Source: Panopea generosa
Lineage: Eukaryota; Mollusca; Bivalvia; Adapedonta; Hiatellidae
Length of the DNA stretch: 64,000 nucleotides
Assembly: GCA_029582155.1 (NCBI GenBank)
Contig: CM055911.1
Span: forward strand, 28,122,014 to 28,186,013
Reading direction: 5' to 3'
In this document: positions 32,601 through 44,524 of the stretch, piece after piece
How positions within the stretch are numbered: position 1 is the stretch's first letter
Layout of the letters: every line of letters begins with the position of its first letter
Made by a program: the position numbers and the translations under genes
The notes under the pieces: model-generated
What the model was told of the DNA's origin: nothing
The model's database searches: none
The model's input: the letters and a program-made list of their open reading frames with translations, nothing else

Positions 32601-34190
32601 ATATAAGAGTTGTAGCACAGCCCTAATACATTTACCCACTTCCCTAGTTTTCCATGTGGTCAGCAAAAACAACAATATTTCTATGACTACTAATTAATTG
32701 CAGATGGCAGGTGTTCTGTGTACTGTTCTATTAGTGGGTGGCGGGTTAAATGCCAAAATGCAGTCCACATAGAATTATATGTGACCTGGGTTGTGATTTT
32801 AACCTGCTCCCACTACCAAGCCATGTAAACATATTTCAGATATGAATACAAAAATCATATAGATGCCATTTACTTTTAAAATTTTCAAAATTAATATATA
32901 ATGAAATGTCATATTGTTGAATATAATATATTGAAATGTTTGTATAATTTCCATACTTTTATGGTTTTTATTGATATTTCTTAGCAATTAATCACATTAT
33001 TTTTTCTGTATAAATAAATATGCATACTCTAAATGCATAACAAGACCACCCAATAAAGGATATTAAAATTCCCCAGATTACTAGTTGTAAAACTAGAAGG
33101 GATGCATATATTTAAATTTGCACATACTTTCAATAATAAAAATAATAATGGCTGACCCTGGAATAGGTGATATCTTATATATTTCCTGAGAACCTGGCCT
33201 AGTGCGACAGAAATGGGGAAGGGTAATACAAATATTGCCCCTGCCCCTGGGGAATAACACAAATCGACACTTTTCATTACGCTTGAGCCAATATAAGCCC
33301 AACAGGAGACAGGCTGCCCCTCTGGTGCGGAAGTATAAACTATTTTATTGTAATTATATTATACATACTGTACAAATTTTCTGATAATATAGTTATAAGG
33401 TGTTAAAAATACCCTAAACTGGGCCGTTTCAGTGTACAGGGAAAGGAAGTTTTTTCCAACTATTTTTAGTATTTTTTTTACATTTATATTGTTTTAATTT
33501 GTTTAATGTTTCTGCATATATATATAATTGTCTGATCATTATACATGTTTTATGTTTTAGCCCCCAATGTATCCTATGTTTTAAAATAGTTAATATTATC
33601 TTCAGCCAGTATATACAATGTAAAAGTTATATCATAATATTGTGTTGTAATGTAGTTTTACATTTATTCCATTCTTACAGTTGAGTATATACGATAGGCC
33701 GTGAACCTATCAAAACGGATCATTTGACATTTGGGGCAGCCAAAATGCTATTCCCATTTTAGGATCCTTTTTATAAAATGATTATTTGTAATTGATAAAA
33801 AAAACTTATGTTTATGAAGAAATGTAATATTTTAAGTGTTCAATTTTTGTTTCCAATATAATTCCTGAGACCAGTTCAAGTATAAAAAAACAGTGTCGCA
33901 AATGGTGTTTGCCTCTATATAATCTAGAACTGAATAAATCTGTATACTTATGAATTATGTATTTATATGCAATTAATTTTATATAAATATATCAGTACAT
34001 CATATCATTTGTGTGTGTTTGTTTCGACAGTTAAGCTATTGAACAATAGTAATGTTTTGTCTAGTAAATGACAATATTGTTCAATTACAGAATACTTCGT
34101 TTTCAATGGGATATGTTTATCTTGCAGCAAATGATACATAAATTTAGTAATTTGAAAACGTACCATTAACATACGCGTACTTTAATTGCA
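32601..34190. other. LINE 3' flank and AT-rich sequence, no gene recognised
   Basis: An imperfect inverted repeat brackets about 32729-32818 (TAGTGGG..GGTTAAA against TTTTAACCTGCTCCCACTA). From there to the lectin exon no exon with a signal peptide is evident. Confidence 0.45.
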
Positions 34191-34191
34191 G

Positions 34192-35121
34192 AAAATACCA
34201 CCCAGTTTCAAAGAAAATAGGTTGCACCGCTATAAGTCATTACTGTTCTCTTGGACTTGTGGTTATTTGTGGAAGAATGACGGAATTTCTTAGTTACATT
34301 CGTAGGTAAATTTTCACTATTAAAACCCTAATGTAGATGACGTTTAGAATGATTTGAAAGTCCTTTAAAATAATGATTATGTGTACAGACCACGTTAAAA
34401 AATCGTCATTTTACAACGACACATTTTGCGTCTGGAAAATAAATATAACAGAAAGATTCCATCATTGTTCAAGCTAGTATAATTCCAATAACCGGTTTAA
34501 AAAATCCGAAATGTTTCGTCTTAGACATAAGGCGATATATGGTGTAGTGGGCAGAGTATTTGTCACTCACGTTATATAGTTTATATAGTTTATAGTTATA
34601 TAGCGGTTTTTCGATGTGCTACGATGATCTCTAAACACCAAATGTTCTGTATTTTATGATTGAGTTAAAATTCGTAAGAATTACATGTCTTCTGAAGATC
34701 ATCTGGATCCAAAATGTAAATACATTAAAAACAATACACGTCACCTCAACTTTCACTCAAGGGAATAATGCCCTTTTGCCTGTAATCGTTTGTATGGCAA
34801 TAAAATATATTTAAACGAACTAGCTTTCACTCCAATGCGGAAAACATTACCACAGTACATTTATTTGTAGATGTTGACCGCTGGCTTGGCCTGACTGATG
34901 AAACTATTGAGTCAATATGGCAGTGGTACGGAACTGACACTGTCAATACATACACTGACTGGACCTCAGGAGAACCGAACTCTTTTGGTGGTACCGATGC
35001 AGATTGTGTAGCATATAGATGGGATTACGACTATACGTGGTTTGATATACCTTGTAAACGGAAATTTCCGCCAATATGCGAGATGAAGTTAGTGCATGTG
35101 TACTGGAGGTATGGTGATTAA
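34192..35121 (+). CDS. C-type lectin domain protein, last two exons
   Basis: Exon 34192 to about 34301 (acceptor TTAATTGCAG) encodes the N-terminal half of a C-type lectin fold: SHYCSLGLVVICGRMTEFL follows the family's pattern of a helix Cys followed by Leu-Val-Ile. Exon 34871-35121 gives WLGLTDETIESIWQW, TDWTSGEPNSFGG, DCVAYRW, TWFDIPC and FPPICE, then TAA. The EPN triplet is the mannose-type calcium-site signature (known of the family); the second calcium triplet, usually WND, is WFD here. Joining needs a phase-1 donor GTAGGT at 34302; the stronger-looking GTAAAT at 34306 would break the frame, so the junction is uncertain. The signal-peptide exon is not found. Predicted secreted or membrane-bound sugar-binding protein, perhaps in immune recognition. 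Confidence 0.8.
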
Positions 35122-36300
35122 CTGTTCAGGGAGTTATTTTGTACACGTGGCAGCATCACCAATTACACTGTAAATTTCATTAGATGCGTATAACACTTTG
35201 TTGTTAAACTGACATGAGCAGCCATTTCAATGTAACACTGAATATAGAACAAGCAATTTTATAATTACTGTACTTCTTGAAACTTATTAAAACAGTGTAT
35301 AATATTAATTTTTTAAATATACATTGAGTATGAGATTAATATTTTACGAAAAAGTGATTCCAGTTACTAAAGCATTTACCATGAAACCTATATGGAGGAT
35401 CTTACATGAGTGCTTATTTATAATTAAATTTATTAGACGAGTTTTAAAATATAATATGCGAGGCTCTGCCGAGCATTATATCATTATTCTAAATGAGTTT
35501 AATAAATTCAATAATAAATGAACACGCATGTAAGATTCGTTTTATCACATTAAATTTTACCATTTATTTAACTGATCATCTTTATAAAGAACGATAAAAA
35601 ATCGGGCATTTTGTTTCCGTAAGCCATCATATGACGTAACGTCATTCAACCGTGACACATTGACGTCATTAATATATTCGGGCAAGTCGGAAAGAACTTG
35701 GCCAATTTACGTACGAGAGCCAAGTTATACGGAAAAACACTGATCGGCGATGAATCGGAAGAGATATTACACTAGGTTAATATGGGTTTACTCCACTCCT
35801 GCACCGTTTACTATGTACATGTAATATATTTGTTTTTAAATAGCGTAAAGGAAACCAAACATTTTTAAGAGAAAATGTACATGTAGCACTAGACGCGAGG
35901 CATAAGATTGATACATGTAACTACTACTTCTTAGTGATCAGAAATGATAACAACACGAAGACAAAGTACGGGGCTACTTTATACGGCCGCCAATACACGT
36001 AAGACAGTTATCAAACTGCAAAACAAATTTGAAATGTTCTACAACTCTATTGATATGTCGTTACTTTCAGCGTCAAGGTCGGTTAGGTAGTTGGATGAAG
36101 AAACAAGCGGGACAAAGCCAAACCATGGATTTAATAGAAATATATAAAAAACAACACAACAAATAAACTTCATGTTGAACATACATTCTTTGTTTTCACA
36201 ATTAAAACACCGGTATATTTGCATAATAATAGCTTCCTATTATATTGAATTAATACGTTGAACAGTGTAAATTGCATTTTAAGGAATTATTGACTAAAAA
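35122..36300. other. Lectin 3' flank, no gene recognised
   Basis: AT-rich. A small cluster of TGACG/CGTCA words (35628-35672) includes a perfect TGACGTCA. At about 35696-35727 an 8-bp inverted repeat AACTTGGC/GCCAAGTT is visible. Confidence 0.4.
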
Positions 36301-36304
36301 GCAA

Positions 36305-37180
36305 AACATGCATCAATGTATAAAGAACAGGGATTCCTCCGTGACCACTTAATGTCATTTCTGAAGTTGTTACATCAATATATAAAGAACAGGGAATCCT
36401 CCGTATCTACTTAATCTCATCTCTGAAGTTAAGGCATCAATGTTTAAAGAACAGGGAATCCTCCGTGATCACTTAATGATATTTCTGAAGTTGTGGCATC
36501 ACTATATAAAGAACAGAGAATCCTCCGTGATCACTTAATCTCATCTCTGAAGTAAAGGCATCAATGTATAAAGAACAGGGAATCCTCCGTGATCACTTAA
36601 TCTCTTCTCTGATTTAAGGCATTAATGTATAAAGAACAGGGAATCCTCCGTGATCACTTAATGTCATCTATGAAGTTGTGGAATAAATGTATGAAGAACA
36701 GGGAATCCTCCGTGACCACTTAATCTCATCTCTGAAGTTGTGGCATCAATGTATAAAGAACAGGGAATCCTCCGTGACCACTTAATCTCATCTCTGAAGT
36801 TTTGGCATTAATGTATAAATAACAGGGAGTCCTCCGTGATCCCTTAATGTCATCTATGAAGTTGTGGCATAAATGTATGAAGAACAGGGAATCCTCCGTG
36901 ACCACTTAATCTCATCTCTGAAGTTGTGGCATCAATGTATAAAGAACAGGGAATCCTCTGTGATCACTTAATCTCATCTCTGAAGTTAAGGCATCAATGT
37001 ATAAAAACAGGGAATCCTCCGTGATCACTTAATCTCATCTCTTAAGTTGAGGCATCAATAAATAAAGAACAGGGAGTCCTCCGTGATCACTTAATCTCAT
37101 CTCTGAAGTTTTGGCATTAATGTATAAATAACAGGGAGTCCTCCGTTACCACGGATCTCACATCTGAAGTTGTGGCTTCA
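36305..37180. repeat. 62-bp minisatellite, about 14 copies
   Basis: Units contain GGCATCAATGTATAAAGAAC, AGGGAATCCTCCGTGATCAC and TTAATCTCATCTCTGAAGTT. Some neighbouring units share the same variants (GTCATCTATGAAGTTGTGG), so blocks of two or more units were copied together. Confidence 0.95.
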
Positions 37181-37214
37181 AACCAAGCAAGCTGGGTCCA
37201 ATACTTTTATATGA

Positions 37215-37335
37215 AAAAATATGCCAATAACATGCGGAAGGATGTTGGTTTTACTCCAAATCATCCCGAGGCTTTCTACACTGACAAAACTGGTCATGCC
37301 GTATATAACCTGTTATGTGCTAAAATGCTCAAGTA
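37215..37335 (+). repeat. tRNA-Leu-headed SINE, 3' part only (copy 4)
   Basis: GCGGAAGGATGTTGGTTTTA, then CTGACAAAACTGGTCATGCC and GTATATAACCTGTTATGTGC match the body of the SINE at 16881. The tRNA-like head is missing (5'-truncated). Confidence 0.75.
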
Positions 37336-38637
37336 TATACATCTCTTCTAGATATTATAATTATATTTGTCCTGAACGTTTTACCAAACTAAACCGTTAT
37401 CCCATTCATCTACCTTTATCTATATTCAAATACTGACATAGTGTTCCATTTAATTACTTGAATTGTATAATTTATGTACTTTCACTTGACAAAGTAATCA
37501 TATGCGTGGTTGTGACATTGGACTTGAGCAATGTTGTAATCCCTCACAATGGCTCCTTGGATATAAGTTGTAAATATACGAAGTCTGTTTTTAGTAAGAT
37601 TAATGAACAAACTTTATTTACAAATGCTTCAGTACGAAATACAAGAATTTCAAATAGGGCTTATAAGTAGTGTTGTGTTTTTTTTGTCATTATGTACCCA
37701 ATTTGACAACAAAGAAAACATGTTAAATACTGTAAAAAATATATATTTCTGTTCAATATATTATTTAAAAATATGTCTGTTGAACAATATTTTGATATAT
37801 AGTCCTTATGTATTTTATACATTTACACATATGCACCATGCTCAACAATTACACAAGAATAAAACATGCAAGAGTATATAACGCAGAGAACAGCCACAAC
37901 TTTGATTTTACAAATACAATGGAAGTCTTTTAAAATATTAAAGCGGCCCAACCATTATCTGAAGATATTTCTTTTATAAAAAAAGAAACAACATATTTAT
38001 GAATGACAAACATTTTTGAGAATTTTCATAGCCTTCGATTTAATTATTATATTAGCCGATACCTCTATTAAACGTGAATAAACAGTGTGTTAAATCTACA
38101 TTAATCTTACTGAACCATTATACTTATATGCAAATTAGCTGTTTTGCTGAAGGAATTTATCGTAAATTATCCTATACAATAGTCTACATTCGGACAATTG
38201 TGTCACCCTTCGGCATTAAAACAGTCCCTAGATAAATGCATAATATGGACACATCTCATATTTTTATTTTGTTGGAACGTATGATTTTTTTATATCAATA
38301 GTCGTTTATTGATCACTATAGGCAAATAGTGTTGCTATGGAAATGGAACAAAAATATAATGATTACGAAGAAAGAAGTATTCAGTGATGCAGCTAACTGT
38401 AAATGAACAAACACGTGATCACAGACTATGACGCGGTAGTAAGGATATACATACTCTGTAACGATGATCTAGTCATAGCGGTAGTATTTATGACTTGTAG
38501 TCTGTTAAAATAATCCTAAGCTACCATCTTTAAATATTTAAAATCCTATATATTGATACCAGTATCAAACTACATGTAGTACTTTAAATACATTGTTTTA
38601 CTGTTTGTCATTTGATTACAGCAATTGTTAGCGTTTT
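37336..38637. other. No gene recognised
   Basis: AT-rich. It includes the 3' UTR side of the minus-strand Ly6-type gene; possible AATAAA signals on the minus strand near 38306 and 38265. Confidence 0.45.
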
Positions 38638-40316
38638 TCATAGCAAAGTTTTAATAATATATCTGAACAATACACTCAAACCGATGACAGCCATGATGTA
38701 TGTCTTCAAACCATTTGAGTTATTTAAACCACCGATGGCCGGCTGAAAAAGAGAAATAAACTGTTTTCAAATACTTGTTTTATAATATGTAGTTTGGTTG
38801 TTAGATAGTTAAACAAGAATGCAAAGCAGTCAATAAAAGCTCGTCGAAACTATGAACCAAATCTCAATTCAATCATGAAAGCAAGTCCTTGAACCCAAAA
38901 TTACAGGGGAATATATATTCAAGCTATACACAAGAAGCACACTTTATCGAACTATAATGACTTTGACCTTTACCTGATGAACTTTAAAACCAGTAGCAAT
39001 TTTTCTATCCAATTTAAGAACCTATACCCAACTTTCCGTTTGAACATTTTAAAGGATATCATGTGTTACATGTGTATTTATAAAATAGATGTTAAATAAA
39101 CGTAAATGTACCATGAATAAGGGGAGGTACTCGTATAACATTATACCCGTGATCCTAAAATTCAATAATAGGTGTATTGATATTGGTAAGATACAGTGTG
39201 GGTGAGTTCGAAAGCAATTGTGCAATAATTGTTCAACTAGTTATCTGAGCATATGAAGAAAATATCTTTATTTATGTTTAAAACAATATAATAACAGAAT
39301 CTGATGTTAATTGATATCTTCGGGTTTGTTTTTATTCAATCGAAGGCGGCGTATAGCAATAAGCAATATATTGTACCAACTAATCAAGCTAAGTAAATGG
39401 ACTTTGAATTAAACGCAAATTCAAGTCTAAATTGGATACATAACTCAGATAAAATTCCACGTGCGAAGCTGAAATGCAAATCCAATATTTTAAGATATTG
39501 TGTTGAAATTTTAAAATATTAATGAAAAATTCGAGGACGTCATCATTTTCGCCCGCCCGTACAACCTGTTTGAAAACATTAAGAACATATTAACCAACAT
39601 TAATTTTTATTGCCTTTTTTATGCAATTCATAAATGAACGTGTTTGTAATTATGCTGATACATACTGTAGCAAACGCCGACCTCTCACATTTCTCACCGA
39701 TGAGGTCTTGGTTTCGAGCCCAGTTCAGTTAAACCTATTTAAGGGAGTAAGTGTGTCAGATAGCAGCGGAAGAATGGTGGTCCTCCTCAGATCCATTCTC
39801 TGGTATTTCTAAACTTATAAATCTGGATTTACCATATAGAACATACACAAGGTTGCAAATGGTGTTACATGTATACCCCATAATACCCCATACAATAAGG
39901 TGCGTGAACTGTCTTTTTTATTAGGCTTAACTTATTGAGATTAAGAAAGCTTATATAGGATTCATATTACCGTTATGTTATTGCAGAGGTCGGATTTGCA
40001 ACATGTGCTTGTGAAGGAAGAATTGTTGCTCGAGAAAGTGTCTGGTGCACATCGTGCGGAACTTGATGCACATTCGGCTATTACACCGGTGACACCGACT
40101 GCAGATGTTGTCTTGTGTATCTGATAAAAATTAATATTGTATTAATTTTGAATCAATTATCAGGCAATTCCGTCTGAATTATTTTAGTATTGGTGAGTCA
40201 ACTATAGGAAATTGAACTAAAAACCTTCTTTGATATAAATAATATTAAAGAATTAAATCCAGAAAGACAAGTCAGTGCTTTATTGTGTAAATGTTTCCTT
40301 TTGAAATGCAGTTTTA

Positions 40317-40361
<45 letters not shown>

Positions 40362-40436
40362 AGTTGTTTGGCATGGAGTCGTCAGCATATTTGAACATCC
40401 TAGTTTGAAACTGTGCCGATACTTATAGCGAAATTG

Positions 40437-40487
<51 letters not shown>

Positions 40488-40684
40488 ATATCTTCCGTTG
40501 CTCGTATACCGTTACAATATGCAGACATATCAAAAGCGAATTGTCAAAGAAAGGATAATACAGCACTTACAGCACTTACAGCACAATCATACTTTTCATC
40601 CATGGGGCAAGACAACACCTTGTTATTGGCAATTGCATCTTCTAGACATTTGTCACCGGAACAGATTATGTTGTAGCACTGGTT
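38638..40684 (-). CDS. GPI-anchored Ly6/uPAR-domain protein, three exons (first exon not found)
   Basis: Three minus-strand exons, all phase 0. Exon 40684-40580 (acceptor TTCTTTTCCAG, donor GTAAGT) carries five cysteines: NQCYNIIC, DKC, LSC and YDC. Exon 40120-39971 (acceptor TTTTATCAG, donor GTAATA) carries the other five and ends in TCCKSDLCNN, the hallmark CC-X4-CN closing motif of the Ly6/uPAR three-finger fold. Exon 38742-38638 (acceptor CTTTTTCAG) gives a small polar spacer (GGLNNSNG), then a hydrophobic tail to TGA, as expected of a GPI-attachment signal. Ten cysteines in canonical order and matching phases make chance unlikely. The signal-peptide exon should lie upstream, beyond 40684, but I could not identify it. 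Probably a cell-surface adhesion, signalling or immune protein; the partner is unknown. Confidence 0.82.
39660..39885 (+). repeat. tRNA-Leu-headed SINE, copy 5 (diverged)
   Basis: B-box-like GGTTTCGAGCC, AGCAGCGGAAGAATGGTGGT, CCTCCTCAGATCCATTCT and ACATACACAAGG. It lies in the intron between the second and last known exons of the Ly6-type gene, in the opposite orientation. Confidence 0.6.
40319..40357. repeat. (TA)n microsatellite
   Basis: About 18 TA units inside the Ly6-type gene's intron. Confidence 0.95.
40437..40484. repeat. (TC)n microsatellite
   Basis: About 23 TC units. On the minus strand it is a GA tract 95 bp downstream of the donor of exon 40684-40580. Confidence 0.95.
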
Positions 40685-41069
40685 CTGGAAAAGAATCGTG
40701 TTTGTTAAATTAACAGAATAAATTCCGTCTAATAGCCACTTACTATTCACTGCTCATTCCGTTGATATTGTTAGATTCTAGTGTGAAAAAGCTCTCCAGG
40801 TACTTGAGGAAGGACGGTTGGTCTACACAGATACTTAGATTGATGCTGAGGTAGTATGCAGTAAAAGTAGAAATGTCATCTGTAACATGTCACGTGTTGG
40901 AAACGACGTTAAGTTCCAGTTGATATTTTTTTCAAATAATCAGTTAGATTTTAGTTACAGTTTCATGTAGAGACAATAAATATGACATGCGTATGGAATT
41001 TGAATAGTAACAAGTAAACAATGCATCCTTCATGAAACATTCCGTAGTGACAGCGCAATGTATACAGAG

Positions 41070-41385
41070 TTGCCGCTCATGCAGGGATCACGGGATCGAT
41101 CCCAGGCTGGACTTGATGGTCTCTTAACTCAACACAACACAACTGGTTCTACCCAGGAAACAGAATGGAGAGCTTATCAAATAAGCCCCAAACTTCCTTA
41201 AAGTTTGCAGTCGAGCTTAAATTAAATAGCATAAATTACCAACACCTGCTAAATTAAGGTTAGGTAAAATCTGTTACCCGCAGTTCAGTGACAAAGCCTT
41301 ATGTGACTGGCCGAATTATGTAAGACGTTGCCTGGAGATCATTTAACATCGTGGAATCGAGCCCAGCGTGGTCCAAAAACGTTAA
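41070..41385 (+). repeat. Two degraded tRNA-like SINE fragments
   Basis: GGGATCACGGGATCGATCCC with GGTTCTACCCAGGAAACAGA near 41080-41165, and ACTGGCCGAATTATGTAAGA with GTGGAATCGAGCCCAGCG near 41300-41370. Each has a B-box-like GATCGATCC or GAATCGAGCC word. The bodies are too decayed to align. Confidence 0.35.
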
Positions 41386-41825
41386 GCGAGAACATTTGCA
41401 AGTTGTTTGCGTATTTCTTTATAGTTTATTCTTATAACTTGAAAATTAACTCATTCCTTGATTTACCAAAGAGTGAAATTGTAATGTTCAGTCACACATC
41501 GCTATTGAAATATGTTACTTGGTATAATGTCAACTTATAAAGTTACGCTTAGCCTAGTAGTTTACAGGTATATCTAGTCTACGTACATTATTAACATAAA
41601 CATTCCAGTGATTAGATTTAATCACACTTATATGTCATAACTGCACTGTAAACCTCACAGTTAGCTATTGCACTTCAGGGAACGTTTATTTCACCTGCTC
41701 CATTTTAAATCGCCTGGAATACTTAAATTGCTTCCTGGATTGACCATAATTAGTGAAAAAATGTACTGAAATCATTGTTCTGTTTCCATTGGTTGCACTA
41801 CGCCTTTCATATTTATAACAAACAA
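41385..41825. other. No gene recognised
   Basis: AT-rich. I searched its minus strand for the missing Ly6 signal exon without success. Confidence 0.4.
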
Positions 41826-41829
41826 TTAG

Positions 41830-42755
41830 TTATATATAGCGGTTTATGAACCACTATTAGAAATATATTCATGTTTATGAACCACAATTACCAATATATT
41901 CATGTTTATGAACCACAATTACCAATATATTCGGGTTTAGGAATCACAAGTAGGAATTTATTCATGTTTATAAACCACAATTACCAATATATTCGGGTTT
42001 AGGAATCACAAGTAGGAATTTATTCATGTTTATAAACCACAATTACCAATATATTAAGTTTATGAATCACAATTACTAAAATATTCAGGTTTACTAACCA
42101 CAATATTACCAATATATTAAGGTTTATTAATCATGAGTAAGAATATATTCATGTTTATTTACCACAATTACCAATATATTAATTTATGAATAACAATTAC
42201 CAATATATTCAGGTTTATCAACCACAATTAGGAATAAATTCATGTTTATCAACCACAAGTAGGAATATAATTAGGTTTATTAACCACAATTACCAATTTA
42301 TTCAGGTTTATGAATCGCAAGTAAGAATACATCAGGTTTATGAATCACAAGTAGGAATAAATTCATGTTTATGAACCACAATTACCAACATATTCAGGTT
42401 TATTAACCACAATTACCAATACAGTCAGGCTCATGAATCACAAGTAGGAATATATTCATGTTTATGAACCACAATTACTAATAAATTCAGCTTTATGAGC
42501 TACTATAATGGATATATTCATGTTCTTTAACCACAATTAGGAATATAATCGTGTTTACGAACCACAATTAGGAATATATTCATGTTTATGGGCTACTATA
42601 ATGAATATATTCGTGTTTATGAACCACAATTAGGGATAAATTCGCGCTTATGAGCTACTATAATAAATTCATTCCTGTTTTTAACCACAATTAGGAATAT
42701 AATCGTGTTTACGAACCACAATTAGAAAATATATATGAATATTTACAAGATTATG
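41830..42755. repeat. 31-bp minisatellite, about 30 copies
   Basis: Units of 30-31 bp with CATGTTTATGAACCACAATT and ACCAATATATTCAG. Variants with AGGAATATATT or CTACTATAATGAATATATT occur in clusters, which points to block duplication. Confidence 0.92.
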
Positions 42756-42759
42756 AATC

Positions 42760-44510
42760 AAAATTAGGAATATGTTCAGGTTTATGATAGTACTATATAT
42801 TTAAAATATTATATATCTAATATCTCAGTTTCTTTATATACATACAGTTTCCAAGTCAAACAAAACGAAACTTTATGAGTGTACTTCGTTGTATGAACAT
42901 CAACGTCAATTCGAATTTATATTTATGTCGTAGTCGCCCAATAATCAGTACGTTTGTTAGTTTATCCCTTTTCGTGTTAAATAATGCATGACGATAGAGT
43001 AAACAAGTAGGATGCAATGATAAAACAAAATGCCTGGCTTTGTTGGTTTTCTTTAGCTTCTCCAAAAAACGTCACTAACCAAGTGTATTAATATTTTGAA
43101 CATATCACTATGATATAGGCATGCGTATTATCGCGTATGTTACATAGTACGTTGAGTAAATATGATATTTATGTAAAGTGCTCAAAGACACCAGCATTAT
43201 ATACAAATTAACATTCGCCAAAACATATTTGAAAATAAAACATCTTTATGAATTACAATAGTTTGTAGCAGTCATAATCAAATTATTTTGAAATTAATTG
43301 AATTGAAAATGATTAAAGGGGACTTGTGAGTTGAAAATGTTTTAAAGCAGCATATCCAGCAAACCGAAGTTATTCGTGTTTCATATTAAATACTTACCAA
43401 AACACATCTCTTATTTCACTACAATATTAAAGAGTTACAAACATAAATATCGACAGACAAAAAATCATTTATATACATTTAATATCAAACGATTTTCTAT
43501 ATGGATGGTTAAGAAATCAGTTTTTGACAGCGACCGTTAATTTGGGAACACAATTGGTGGTTTGGTGGTATAATAGATATGGTGATAGGCTTCGGATTTT
43601 ATCACAGGATTCTCAAAGAAAGAATGAAGAATCAGTAATTGTCACCTTGGAAACGGACATGAACACGATTTATATACACTTTAAAGCTCATTTTTACAGT
43701 CTTGGAAAATTGAATTATCATTAACCAAACTAATGTAAACAAACGTAAAGATCACTTACCGAGCTGAACGTTATATCTGTAACTGAATTAGTTGATTTTG
43801 TTTTATATTATATGTAAAATTGACTGAAGTGTTAATATATTTACCGTCTTATTTAAATGTTTACAATATCCCTGATTCAATATATATTACATAAGAATGG
43901 TATCGTTTTGTATGCCCATTAACTACTAGTATATTTCGAAATTGATATAAATATAACTATAAAAGTGCCATACCTATAGTATTGAAATATATATCTGTAT
44001 GTTATTTGTATTGGATTTTTTTATTCATTTAAATGGGACTGTCGCAAAGTACTTTTACGAAAAACACGATGAAATTAGAAATATATTCAATAATGTCTTC
44101 AGAGACAGCACTACAAAGTGCTAGCAAGATGTAAAATTACTTTTTTTTCTTTATTGGTTGGGATATTTTAAACGTGTATTTGGCATTTATTCAATATAAT
44201 AGCAACTTACTGCTTCCATTAAATATAGTCACATTGATTACTGAAACCAGGCATAATAGTAAGGACTTGTATAGAATGAAAATCAACAGATTTAGAGTTT
44301 ATAAATGTCAGTGTATTCACTCAAAAAACAGCAAACTTACGTTTTTAGTAAGTGTAACTTCCATTCATCTCAGGAATACAAATATTTGTTTTCTTTGCAC
44401 AATGAAATTCTTTACAAAACAGAACCATTCCCAACAAATTGTGATAACACAGTCGTAGAAGTACTAATGCTACACAATTGATTAGATAAAAAATATACTT
44501 CAGCATTTAA
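42760..44510. other. No gene recognised
   Basis: AT-rich. Short open frames at 42856-43065 (minus), 43524-43724 and 44174-44458 show no motif, signal peptide or splice context that I trust. Confidence 0.4.
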
Positions 44511-44524
44511 TTAATCATATTAAG

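Noticed and set aside
39987-40177. Plus-strand Cys-rich peptide (ACEGR..WCTSC..DCRCC) that looked like an antimicrobial peptide exon
   Set aside because: It has an in-frame TGA, and the same bases on the minus strand encode the better-supported Ly6/uPAR exon with matching splice sites and phases.
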